Below are positions 48,700 to 59,565 of a stretch of DNA of 64,000 bases, piece after piece. Made by a program: the position numbers and the translations under genes. Source of the stretch: Eunapius fragilis (Eukaryota > Porifera > Demospongiae > Spongillida > Spongillidae); contig OY811979.1 in the NCBI GenBank assembly GCA_963681505.1, positions 7,275,182 through 7,339,181 on the forward strand, in the 5' to 3' direction. The notes beneath the pieces are model-generated. The model was given only the letters and a program-made list of their open reading frames with translations. It did no database searches and had not been told where the DNA came from. How positions within the stretch are numbered: the first letter of the stretch is position 1; every line of letters starts with the position of its first letter.

Positions 48700-49258
48700 C
48701 AAAATTGTTTTATAAAGTCTCTTATTATCCCCTTTATGTCACTACAAAGCTATGAACATATATATATATAAAGCATAGGTTGCACAGAAACACGGTGCCA
48801 TTACTGGGTCATTTATAAGTGGTTCCACTCTACTCCTTTGCTGTAAGTGTGTCTTGCAAAACTAGAGCGCTCGTCACATCACGTGAATGTGATACTGGTG
48901 TGGAAGGTCAGAGGCATGAAGGCCGAGTACGAGCTCAGCCATCTACCCAGATGAAATGGTTCTGCTTCAATTTCCACTCTCAATTCATTGTATTGTACAA
49001 GCTGCCCCCATTGTATGACTGTACATGGCTCAACAAGGCATGCATTACATGGTACTATAGACCCCAGAACTTTGTATGGACATCTTGACAGAGGTACTAC
49101 CGCGAAGAACACATGGAATCCCCCAAGGACATGGGTTCCGTCTCTGTGGTCCATCTGGTTTTCTACTATCAAACTCCCCTTCTAGTCGACCTCAAGGGTA
49201 GACGACTTGTGGATGCGGAGACATATCATTCTGTTCCTCTCAGAGCAACTAGGACTCT
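48700..49258. other. No gene recognised
   Basis: (AT)n near 48760. 48955-49010 (TTTCCACTCTCAATTCATTG) recurs at 53440-53468. Confidence 0.4.
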
Positions 49259-49395
49259 GGCATTCCATCTAAATGCTGTCACAAGCACAAAATTCCCAGA
49301 GATAACTCTGCCTGTATTATTCACATTCACACAGGCAGCCATCAAACATACAGTAGAACATTTCATCTTCACAAAAGGCCCACCTGCCCATGCAC
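49259..49395 (+). repeat. 137-bp dispersed fragment, inverted partner 53090-53223
   Basis: Near-identical to 53090-53223 in reverse orientation. The few differences I see would change amino acids (for example His/Gln and Ala/Val) in the open frame, so there is no sign of coding constraint. Confidence 0.8.
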
Positions 49396-49399
49396 GCCC

Positions 49400-51219
49400 C
49401 CGTTGCCTTGGCTGACAAACAAGTCAAGTCTAGCCTGAAGCCATAGTCTCCTGGGATTGGTACATTGTGGGGGATGTTCGAGCGCAGACAGCCACGAGAC
49501 GAGAGCTGGGAGCATACCTACAAAGCCTTCAGAACCCCTAGATTGGACTGAGCCAAGCATGGCAGAGGAGGTGGGACTGGAGCCAACACTGCTGTACATG
49601 ACGGAGGGTTGGTGCAGAGGGGACTGGACCAGAGGAGGTAATGTTGGTCGAAATCTACATACAGATATATGTTAGCATTCAGTTTGTGCACGTAAAATCT
49701 TTAACGGAAAAGAAGGTATTTTAGATGTTGTAAACAGTTTGTGCCATACAGGTGAAAATGACGGTACAGACAGTTTTTTTATTTATCACCATGAAATGAA
49801 CTATGTATAGAATGTTGTACCAAAAACGTTATCAAACAACTTTATCAAACTGTTATAATTTAATTCAGATTTTGGTTTCGGAATTTATTGTCTACAAATG
49901 ATAATAATGATACATGTTGTTGCATATAATTAGCGTGTTAATTAACAATATTGTTGTTAGTTAATTAATATTGAAAGCACTTAAAAATTTGTTTCCACTA
50001 GTATAATTTGCCAAAACAGTGTTATAATAAGATTAATCACTATTACTAATACAGAGTTATAACCATTAGAACATGTTCAGTTCATTCTGGGACACCCTGC
50101 ATAACAACATCTACAGTATGTTATGGGTATGCATGCATTTTCAGGGAATCATCCTACCATTCTGGTCAGGGTATGTGAATGTATCTATCAACCCCTACCC
50201 TTAGAATACTAAATAGTACATACTGGTACATACTGCTGTTTGTGTAGGTCCTAGGTCAGCACTTACATCATCAGACAATTTTGACACTTTCAACATTTTC
50301 GACACTTCCGTGAATTCTGGATCAGGAGAATCTGTTCTGCTGTTCTAGAGTCGGTGTGTTCTAAGGGTTAGCGCATTGGCGGTGTTTGAAGCTATTTTGG
50401 CATGACACAGCAAGTGATGAATAACTCTGTGATAGAGCATGATATACCCTTGTCTCTGGCTGTGTGCCTCCCTGGGTAACTGCAGTGGGGTTTGTGTTGG
50501 CACGAAACCTGTCCTATGGGCCCCTTCGCCAAAGAGGTTTGCTTATTAGACTTGCAAGGCCCTAAGCGAGGCATATTAATTAGTCGTGGATTGAGCACTT
50601 ATTGAACATTCAGCTTTCAGCTTGTACTACTGTCACACATCAAAGGCTTGAGGCTTTATTGCTATTTGCTATTATTGTATCATGGTTAGGATGTTGGGGT
50701 GTGTGGGTTTGCCCTAGCGAGCGTACTTTAGGCTATGTCCGGTTAAAAAAATGGCAATCCGTAAGTTAGCGTTAGGGGCGATCGACTTACGCGTGGTCAC
50801 TGGAAGTCTAACCCTAACCTAAGGCCAGGCTGAAACCCTAACTTACAGCCTTTCGCCCGTAAGTAAATTCCGTGGGGACCCTAATCTTCAGGATTGCCTA
50901 AAAAAGAATTAATCTCTTCCTCTTTTTTTTTTTCTCTACAGGTTGTTGTTCCTGTTTAGTGACCACTGATATATTCTTTCCTGGTTGGAGACTTAGTCGA
51001 CCATTTAGCTTGCGATACCACTACTTGTAGAGGTTAATGGTACTTAATTCATGTCTGCTATTGAAACTGAAAAAGGTAATTACGTGTTGCGGAGGGCAGC
51101 AGTGAAGCCTTAAATTGTTTGAACCCTGTTATTATCAATACAGTATAAAGGAGGTGTACAGTAGGACCATGTGCACAGTGGTGTGTACAATACGACCATG
51201 TGTAGTAGGACCATGTGTA
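49400..51219. other. No gene recognised
   Basis: AT-rich 49700-50260, then mixed sequence with a T run at 50925. No splice-supported exon found. Confidence 0.5.
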
Positions 51220-51790
51220 CAGTTATATCCTAAGTCGCACCTAAGGTAGTCTTTGTTTAAACATTAGTAACCTCCTTAGTACTAAGTTTTACATACTCCT
51301 AATGTTTGTGTATGCTAGTATTATCTTTTTAGATGGTGGTGATGCAGGAGGAGATGAACCTAACCCTAATGCTATGCATGCATACTTGAAAAAATGTACA
51401 TGTGTTATGTTGCTTTTTGCTGTTGTGTGTTACAGCAAAGGATATGTATGTACATATTGCTTGATAATAACATGTGTCCATGCCATTTGTGGCCTGACGG
51501 TCTTTTATGTATTTTTTAACAAGCAGGCGAATAGGTAGGAGGAAGTGATTAACCTGGAAGAGGGATTTTTATTATTTTTATATTGCACCCTTAATATTTC
51601 ATCCCCACACCCTCTTGTGACTGAAGGAGCAAGAGGTGGAAGAAAAGAATCTAACCCCCGCCGAGGATTGGGGTTGCAATTTGCACCAAAAAAACAGGAT
51701 TCTTCATTCTGTGCTCACTTTGACAGATTTCTACGAGGTCCTAATTCTAAAGTATTAGTTTTCACGTATAAAGCCTGCTTATTATTGAGG
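51220..51790 (+). pseudogene. Remnant (copy C) of the micro-exon gene family
   Basis: 51225-51260 matches 960-1000 (TATATCCTAAGTCG, ACCTAAGGTAGTCTT). 51334-51390 encodes DGGDAGGDEPNPNAM like [13 protein letters not shown] at 869. 51478-51540 matches 14435-14500 (CCATTTGTGGCC, then the acceptor before the RGG exon), but the RGG exon is lost after AGGCGAATAG. This links the A-type 5' and 3' exons in one degraded locus. Confidence 0.6.
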
Positions 51791-51911
51791 TAGAAGCCAA
51801 AGATTGCCTATGCAATTTTTCTCACCTGCTGATTAGTGCTCTTCAAGCTGTGCATGATGTAGGTATTGAACACTGCAACATACGGCTTGAAAACATAAAG
51901 GCCCCCTATAT

Positions 51912-52130
51912 CAGTGACACATACATACACCCCACCACCATGTTCTCTCTACTCACTGTCCCAGTGCCCTCTGCCCACAGTCCCTGAGCTCCATCCACTG
52001 TCCTCGTACCCTACCTACATTCTTGGGGTCCCCAAGAATGTAGATAGGGTACCAGGACAGTGGATGGAGCTCAGGGACTGTGGGCAGAGGGCACTGGGAC
52101 ATGGTGGTGGGGTGTATGTATGTGTCACTG
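51912..52130. repeat. 219-bp palindrome (hairpin)
   Basis: 51912 onward (CAGTGACACATACATACACC) pairs with the sequence ending at 52130. Arms are about 100 bp, with a 15-bp insertion in the left arm (near 51952) and a few mismatches. Likely a foldback MITE. Confidence 0.88.
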
Positions 52131-52568
52131 CAGTCCCAGAACCCCACCTACTTCATGGTCCCCCCTTCCCCCTTCCCCACAGTCCTGCCCCACCCACACT
52201 CACAGTCTTCTGCAAGGTGCTTTGGGCAGCAGACAACCAGTCCCCTCTCCTGCCGATGCTGCTCGTCATTCAGCCCAAGAACGTACTTGCGTGATACCAT
52301 TCGCCAGGTCTGACAGCTGCTCGTGGGAGGCAGCTATTTTCACATTCTCATGTTGCTGCCAACAAAAGACAGATACCCCTCTCAATTGCAGTTTTTAACA
52401 ATCGATAACCTACCAGGTTGCGCTGACAAGGCCTGGATATTTTCACATGGGTGTCCTCCTTTAAAAGGTGAGGACATCCAGCTTTAGCAACACACACACA
52501 CAAGCACTCACACCTACCTACCTGTTGTAAACTGGCAGCAGAACTGACTGGTAAAGATGCCCTGCCCT

Positions 52569-52887
52569 TCCCTTTCCCTCCTTTTGGGTATCGTCTTGTG
52601 CTTAAAAACTTCATGCATTCGTAGGGAGAAGTTATCAAGGAAGCTGGTAAATGTTTCCCTAGTTTGCCATGCTGTAGGGTTATGATGGTGATGCCATGTT
52701 TCTTGGGATCCCCACTCCTGCGTTGTGCTTTGCAAGGAAGCATTTTGGTTTCTTGGACTTATTTATCACCTGGAGAGGTGTCTTGATAGTTCCAGTGGCA
52801 TTGAAGGCAAAGTTAACAGTAGTGATGCGCTCCTTGGCGCTCTCATCCTTTTTGCCAGCCTTACCCCTGAGCGCCTCCGTGCCAAGC
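52569..52887 (-). pseudogene. Second Tigger transposase fragment
   Basis: Minus strand reads NPTAWQTRETFTSFLDNFSL and MHEVFKHKTIP, nearly the same as 43530-43630, together with the region before it (KKPK to GVTWD, damaged). It ends abruptly at 52888, where NCAPG-derived DNA begins. Confidence 0.75.
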
Positions 52888-52968
52888 CTGCAAGAACCAA
52901 TTCCTTAGCAGTCTTGAGACACACGCATCCTGAACCAGGTCATTTCGATCATTGAGTCCAGCTTCAAG
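52888..52968 (-). pseudogene. 81-bp copy of NCAPG exon 3
   Basis: Matches 42843-42923 with three differences, two of them CG to CA (the CpG-decay type). It is joined to a Tigger fragment at CTGCAAG, a short sequence that also occurs at the source site. Confidence 0.9.
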
Positions 52969-53089
52969 CCATTTTGGTGGGTGCTAGGGGAAGTATCTAA
53001 TTGTGCAGAGTGTATGTAAACAAATGCCAACAATACAATTTGTCCCGCCTCACTCTTTGCTTCTTTAGTCGCGCTTCGCGCACAAATGG

Positions 53090-53730
53090 CATGGACAGGT
53101 GGGCCTTTTGTGAAGATGAAATGTTCTACTGTTTGTTTGATGGCTGCCTGTGTGAATGTGAATAATACAGGCAGAGTTATCTCTGGGAATTTTGCGCTTG
53201 TGACAGCATTTAGATGGAATGCCATGGCCGTCCCAAACGAACGTTCCCGTCCCATGACCGTCCCTAACCCCCGTCCCGTGGCCGTCCCAGACGAACGTTC
53301 CCGTCCCGTTGCCGTCCCAATTTAGGTGGCAAGCAGAATTCGAACATGTCTTTGTTGTATGTCCTTTATAAAACTTTTTAAAAGTTTTAAAATTTTCATT
53401 TCTACATACTCAGTTGTATCCTGAGGTAGTCGCATATATTTCCACTCTCAATTCATTGTATTGTACAATACAATGAATATATTATCAGATTAATATTTAA
53501 TTCAGATTACTTATTTTATAATTACTAATACATGTTAAAGATTCATAAATGGTTTAACTTAAACTGATACCTTACTGCTACGTTCGTTTTTTGGGACGGC
53601 CACGGGATGGGAACGTTCGTTTGGGACGGTCATGGGACGGGAATGTTCACGTGGGACGGGAACGTTCCCATGGGACGACGGCCACGGGAAGGGAACGTTC
53701 GTTTGGCACGGCCATGGGACGGGAAGGGGT
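53090..53730. repeat. Dispersed fragment plus GGGACGG/CGTTCGTTTGGGACGG repeats
   Basis: 53090-53223 is the inverted partner of 49259-49395. 53222-53320 and 53585-53725 are arrays of CGTCCCAAACGAACGTTCCC units in opposite orientations, so they could pair over about 300 bp. Confidence 0.82.
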
Positions 53731-54346
53731 GTGTGTAGTGGAGTGATTTGTGTATAATTGAGAATGTGCCTACCCCCTACCTATATGTATCATGCATTAA
53801 TAAACCTATATGACAATTTTTTTACCTTCACATCACCATATTTGGTAATTAATCTGAACCTGCGTCAGCAGGTTCAATATAGGATTGATTGAGGAATGAT
53901 GAATGTCATTAAAAATTTTAAATCGCGTCGGGAGGGACAACGGAGAAACGGATCACTTATCTCGTTGCAGCAATCGAACGACAACACCAAGATCTACGTT
54001 TTCATGCTAGTTTCATGTCATTAAACTATGCGCTTCCAGACAAACAAAGAACCTGCTTCTCGTGCCCATTCCCAAAAAAATTGTTCGTCGTCGTCGTCGT
54101 CGTCGTCGTCGTCTTCCTTAGGAAGGTATAACTCGAGCTACGAACGGTTTTAAAGAACGAAAATAGTACCAATCTCTTCAGAATTTACCGGCACGTTATC
54201 CTAGCATGTCATTTGGACACATATCACATCTAGAAAGAAACTACAGCGAGAAATACGGTCAAATACCCTATTTTGTTGCAAGTTCTATGGCCATCTAGCA
54301 AGTTCTAGCAAGTTCTTAATTAAAAAAAGAAAAAAAAACTTATGAA
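53731..54346. other. No gene; (CGT)n at 54086-54112
   Basis: A (CGT)n microsatellite with nothing coding around it. Confidence 0.6.
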
Positions 54347-54643
54347 ACAAGTAAATAAAAACATTCTCTAACGAGAAAGTTGGTGGGCTTATAGGATTGA
54401 CAATGTTGGTGTAAAAAGCACGGAAACAAGTGTGACAGAAATGTTACTGGAAAATTGAAATAGGCCTATATTTAGCCCAGTCACATTTAGGCAGCGCACG
54501 CCTGAGAAAATGGGCTAAATATAGGCCTATTTCAATTTTCCAGTAACATTTCTGTCACACTTGTTTCCGTGCTTTTTACACCAACATTGTCAATCCTATA
54601 AGCCCACCAACTTTCTCGTTAGAGAATGTTTTTATTTACTTGT
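54347..54643. mobile_element. Near-perfect palindromic MITE
   Basis: Arms of about 130 bp (starting ACAAGTAAATAAAAACATTC) flank a ~35-bp loop near 54480-54510. Related sequences lie at 5340-5550 and, as one end only, at 63348-63395. Confidence 0.92.
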
Positions 54644-54955
54644 GTAATGTAAGATATACTGTTGAACCTACCACTGATGAGTGTATTTATTGTAATAATA
54701 ATAATAATAATATTATATCATAAAATTTAATATAGTTGCACTAGTACTTCTGCACCACCATTGCACTGTGATTTTATTATTTATTAAGAATAATTAATGC
54801 GGCCGGATGGGGTCACATGGCACTGATTTTAAATAATTTATTCACGTGCACTGCTACACGATGCTCGCAACGGTGAGTATTGAGCGACGGGGATTACCGG
54901 TCATGCATGGGGTAGTCTGCTCCAAAGGACTAACGTGATGTGATCTGGTTTACAG

Positions 54956-57226
54956 ATGGATGGGAGAAGAAACGCTTGTATGCGTGCTCTGCGCCGCGGT
55001 ATGTTTTTTCCCCTATCACTTTTTCCCCCCCTTTCTCTTGTTTTTTCCCCTATCATTATATATTGGGCTATTCCAGTTAAAAATCGTACATGGGTACTGA
55101 TGACATCGCCGCATACCTCCGGATAATAGCTAGTAATCATAGAATACTAGTGGTTATCCGGAGGTATGCAGCGATGTCATCAGTACCCATGTACGATTTT
55201 AAACTGGAATAGCCCATTGTCTTATTCACAGACATTAGAGTAGCACAAGGATGTAAGAGACACTTCTGTCATTTATTTTTATTTTACCCATCTACTTGTC
55301 AACAGTACTCTATGATTTGCAGCAGCGAGAGCGTGACGGTCAAGGTAGGTTGTGTTGTATAACAATCCCAGTCAGGAATTTGTTGGCAGGGGTTTAGAGC
55401 GCGTCCGCGATCTCTCATATGTTGCAGTGATAGCATCGTAGTAACGTATAATGGTTGCCTACCGGCATGTTGAAAATCTTAAAGATCATCACGTGCGTCG
55501 TGGTAAGTTAGCAACACACAATAACGAGATTTTATTTTCCCATCAGCTGCTATAGGTGAGGCTGGAAACAACGGTGTGGAAGCGGGTAAGAATTTCCTTT
55601 TTAAAGTTTCCCACCTAATTTTATTTTCCCACCAGATGCTCAGGGTGGCGGTGAGGAAGCAGGCAGAGGTATTGGTGGGGAAGAGGGTAAGAATTTCTTT
55701 TTTTTCTATTGTTTCTTTCAAAGTTTATTCACATTCACAGTTCCTGTAGCCATTAGGGGTTATTTTGAGAGTATTGCCTCCCTGCTACGTAACCATCCTA
55801 CTGTCCTGGTTGGTAGAAGTGTGCATTTCATATTTCTTATTTACAATTAAATTGATTTAGCCAAACACCATGCTGGGACTGATGAAGATTGACAACAATG
55901 AGGCCATTGTGGTGCGAACCACAATGGCCTCACAACAATTTGGCATCTCCCCAGATATAATCCTGAGGGAGATAGCGTACAGCCCCAGCCGCTGTTTTGG
56001 AAAGGGGGAGCGGAAGTTCCGCTTCAAGGTCCAGGGAGGCGGCTACCAGCAGGCCAACTGTTTGGGGGTGTATCTTTGTTGCCTCCCTGCAACTTTGAAG
56101 CAGGAATTGAAGACCTTGCTTGAAGGCACGCATACTGTACATTTACCTATTTCCAAGACATCCCAATATGTGTTTTTTTTTTTTCAAACAGTTCCAGCCC
56201 AACTGCCTGCCCCTGTCGCCCAAGACCCCCTTCAGCCTGGTATGTGCAGCATTGAATACTGATCATTAATCACTCTATAACACAATCACTCTTTTATAAC
56301 CCCTCCTGACGTTGTTTTCAAACAGTTCCAGTCCAGCTTCCTCCCCCTGATGTTGAGCACGTAGCCCAAAACCCTGGTATGTGCAAGCATTGCAATCTCA
56401 CTCTGAAATGATCAATCACTCTAAAACTCAAACACACTCTTGCTGTTCTTCATGTCATGTGAAATTCAGAAATGTCTGTTCTCTGCTCTCCAAATAGAAG
56501 CCTCTTCCCCTCCCCAAGACCTGGAGGAGGGTATGGGACTGTCCCCCGATGCCAGGGCCTCAGCTGAGGAGAGAGAAATGCGCCCTGCTCTACGTGGTGA
56601 GGGTGGTGTGAGGGGGTGGGGTATGTTATGTGAGGGACAGGCAACTCTGCTGCCTATCCATTTGTCACTCTCTCTTTCCGTAGGACTTGCTACGTCCACA
56701 CCCATCAGGGGTCCTCATGCTAGCTTGGCCCCCCCCACCTCCCCCCACCGCCCCCCTGTTTATGCTGGCCCCCGCCTAGCCCCAGTTGAAGTAGCAGGAG
56801 GTAACACTGAAAAAAGACTAATAAATCTCCCTGAAATTACTCTCTTTCTGCATTAGATGCCTCCCACCCAGCCCCAGTTGAAGGAACATGTGGTAAAACT
56901 TTAATGACTCATTTTACCATCTCTGTAGTTCAAGGATGTTTTGTGTTTTCACACATAATCGAAATTTCATTTTCAAACTCAACACCACACAATATACACA
57001 CATCTTATAGCTGCAGCACATCCTGAGGTCCCCCTTGGTGGTAAGCAGTGCTTACACATCTGCAAAATTTCAATAACTCTGAAATGACCATCTCTTGTTT
57101 GTAGTTCGAGCTCAGGCCTCTCCCTTTCTTGAACCAGGTAGAACTGTTTAAATGTTTTGTTTTTGTTCAAGTCAAGGAGTGTATTTTAAAACTTTCACTC
57201 ATCTATAGTGCTACAACATCAGGAAG
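54956..57226 (+). CDS. Micro-exon gene E: ten symmetric phase-1 exons
   Basis: Start exon 54956-54998 (MDGRRNACMRALRR, donor GTATGT, phase 1). Then 55547-55585 (39 bp), 55636-55686 (51), 56192-56239 (48; VPAQLPAPVAQDPLQP), 56326-56376 (51), 56498-56596 (99; EASSPPQDLEEGMGLSPDA), 56684-56800 (117; Pro-rich), 56857-56892 (36), 57011-57040 (30), 57105-57137 (33) and 57209-57226 (18). All ten are divisible by three, and each starts after AG and ends G before GT in phase 1. An extra segment from 55861 (MLGLMKIDNNEAIVV, then FGKGERKFRF) is open in phase 0 only, so it belongs to another isoform or an older gene; its relatives at 36505 and 47591 show it is repeated. The product is Pro/Gly/Glu-rich and probably disordered. 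The 3' end is cut off by the repeat at 57298. Function unknown. Confidence 0.62.
55065..55215. mobile_element. Palindromic MITE in gene E intron 1
   Basis: Arms of ~65 bp (GGGCTATTCCAGTT, CATACCTCCGGATAA) pair almost perfectly; ATT flanks both ends (55062-55064 and 55216-55218), a possible 3-bp target duplication. Confidence 0.88.
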
Positions 57227-57297
57227 GTAAGAGTGAAATTACTCATTTCACCATCTATCTCCATGTCATGTGACTATGTATACAACACACAATCCAG

Positions 57298-57868
57298 TTA
57301 CACATCGGTCTGAATATAGAAAGAGGGTTGTATAGTAGGCCAGTGTAACCGAAAGACATAGAAAAAAAAGTTCAAATGGACAAATCTTATGAGTGAATCC
57401 ATGTAGCACACAACATAACAATTTACAGGGGTACAGCAAGGGGAAAAGAATAGTGTCTTATGGTGGAAAGAGTGTGTATAGGCGTGACATGAGACGTGTG
57501 TATGTGTTGGTTCATGGGTGTGTGTGTGTGTGTGCCAGCCATGCAGATGAATTGAAAAACGGTGGGCGTTTAAAATATATGTACCAGCAGAACGCAAATC
57601 TCGACAATAAGGAAGGGTTACATGTGTTCAAGGGTTACATGTGTTCCAGCCTACTTAGCTGCGCTGCATGTGTCTTTAACTCGACCACGCCTCTCCCTTA
57701 GCCTAGCTGATAACACCGTGCACTATATATCATGGCTCTGACGTACTGTTATAGGCTGTTCGCCTATAAATGGCCACGCAATGAGTGGCACCCAAAGGGT
57801 ATACGACAGGGGCACGATTTCTAATGTTGTGCGCGCGTATCGGTACTGGTGGTACGTACCGTGTTTTG
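57298..57868 (-). repeat. Dispersed repeat, inverted partner of 3641-4165
   Basis: See 3641-4165. It lies immediately after the last micro-exon of gene E and contains a (GT)n tract near 57518-57534. Confidence 0.75.
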
Positions 57869-58414
57869 TATGGTGATGGTAGCTGAATCCCACGCATTTC
57901 TATCGCTTAGCGAATCTTGTTCGCTATAGAAGAGAACCACTGAGTCAGTCTGAGTGACGTTTGTAAGAAGCTGGTACGTATACTTCAGTTGTACATAGTG
58001 GCATGGGCACGGGAGGTTATTGTATATTGGAGTGCAGGTTAATGGCGCGAAATGAACGAGAAATGTGCAATTACTTTGCACAGCTGTATCTCCGTAATGG
58101 ATCATGTAAAAATTAACGAACAGGGCAAATCGATAGGCACAGGACCCCTCTGCGTATAAACCGAGTTTGAAGTTAATTGAGATGTCCTGCCGAAAGATAT
58201 GGCCAGTTTGAACCCCAAGGGGTATCGGACGTTGCAACACTGGCACGAAGCTAATACAAGATCCCAAAATCTATTTTACCATATAGAAATGGTGTAGTAT
58301 GAAGTGTTGAAAATAAGAAGTCAATAGCGTTTACCGTTCCGAAGTTATAGCGATTCAAACGTGAGTCATTTTTATAACTTTTATAAAATATAGCGAAGGC
58401 CCTGGCATACATTT
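57869..58414. other. No gene recognised
   Basis: A minus-strand frame at 57821-58267 has no known motif and partly overlaps the repeat. Confidence 0.4.
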
Positions 58415-58790
58415 GTATCACATTGCTCATCTGAGGAACTGTATCACAGTGGTACACTCTTGCTAATCTGAGGAACTGTATGATCATGGCACACATGTGT
58501 ATGTCGTTGCTAATCCAAGGAACTGTATCACAGTGGTACCCTCTTGCTCTTCTGAGGAACAGTATGATCATGGCATACATGTGTGTCCCGTTGCTAATCT
58601 GTATGATCATGGCATACATGTGTGTCCCGTTGCTAATCTGAGGAACAGTATGATCATGGCATACATGTGTGTCCCGTTGCTAATCTGTATGATCATGGCA
58701 TACATGTGTGTCACATTACTAATCCGAGGAACAGTATCACAGTGGTGCCCTCTTGTTAATCTGAGGAACAGTATGATCATGGCATAATCT
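58415..58790 (+). repeat. ~45-55-bp composite minisatellite
   Basis: Alternating blocks of GAGGAACTGTATGATCATGG or GAGGAACAGTATCACAGTGG with CATACATGTGTGTCCCGTTG; about eight units. Confidence 0.88.
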
Positions 58791-58799
58791 AATTGCTGT

Positions 58800-59215
58800 A
58801 CCATTGTCAAAATATAAATTTTAGCAAATTACACTAGATGTGAATGCATGACTGAAATTCATCCCTAACATGGTGAATCTTAGTTTGTAGTGAAGACTTG
58901 CAGACAAGACAGAACCATTTCTCTTTTATTGATTCCATGCACTCTTAGGTATGACAGGTGCTGCAACATATCATGGGAATTTCAGAAAGCTTCAGCAACC
59001 TGCAAGTGCAGTAAACTATAACCGTTTGCCTGGATTTTGATTTTGAATCCATGACATCGTTTTAGATCCAAGACAGGAAAACTTGTAAACTCTCCTGCCT
59101 CCAGGCATTGAATCAAGTGCTGCCGTAAGGCTGAGAGGTTAAAAGAAAGTTTGCCTGGTTCGTCATTTAGACACAAGGAGGCTGATAAGAACCAAAATAT
59201 ACAATATTCTAGTTC
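58800..59215. other. No gene recognised
   Basis: A minus-strand frame at 58982-59248 has no known motif. Confidence 0.35.
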
Positions 59216-59565
59216 AAGTGGAGAGAAAGTGAAAGAGGTTAATGTCATTGATGCCGATGCTTATGAACAATCATCAACAGTAGCTGATACATGGTGATTA
59301 AACGAGCTTGATTTGTGTCAGTCTGATAAGGAATTGATTACATCTAACAAATGGCTCTCAGCACCGATCATTACAGCTGCTCAAATGATCCTATCTAAAC
59401 AGTTTGAGGATGTTTTTAAAGGAGCAGGATTTTAGGATGTGGGGTGAATCTATGTCTCTCAATTTCAAAGCTCATAGTAAGACTGCATTCAGATCCTTCA
59501 TGAACCACAAGGCCACTGGCTCATAGTCAGTAATGTGGGAACTGAACATCCAGTAATAGTCGGAT
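59216..59565 (+). pseudogene. Ulp1/C48-protease-like relic
   Basis: Reads LCQSDKELITSNKWLSAPII then AAQMILSKQF, a stop, and in another frame CIQILHEPQGHWLIVSN. The order 'W-L-(S/T)-x3-I-x2-A-Q-x2-L-x2-Q-F ... HW-x-V-S' is one I associate with Ulp1-like proteins carried by animal transposons. At least three stops or frameshifts make it inactive. Confidence 0.45.

Noticed and set aside
55321-55344. Exon-like QRERDGQ segment before gene E micro-exons (and 47077)
   Set aside because: Good AG/GT borders, but in phase 1 it hits TGA; cannot join the start exon at 54956, so left out of the CDS.
57821-58267. 148-codon minus-strand frame
   Set aside because: No recognisable motif, partly inside a dispersed repeat, no splice support.
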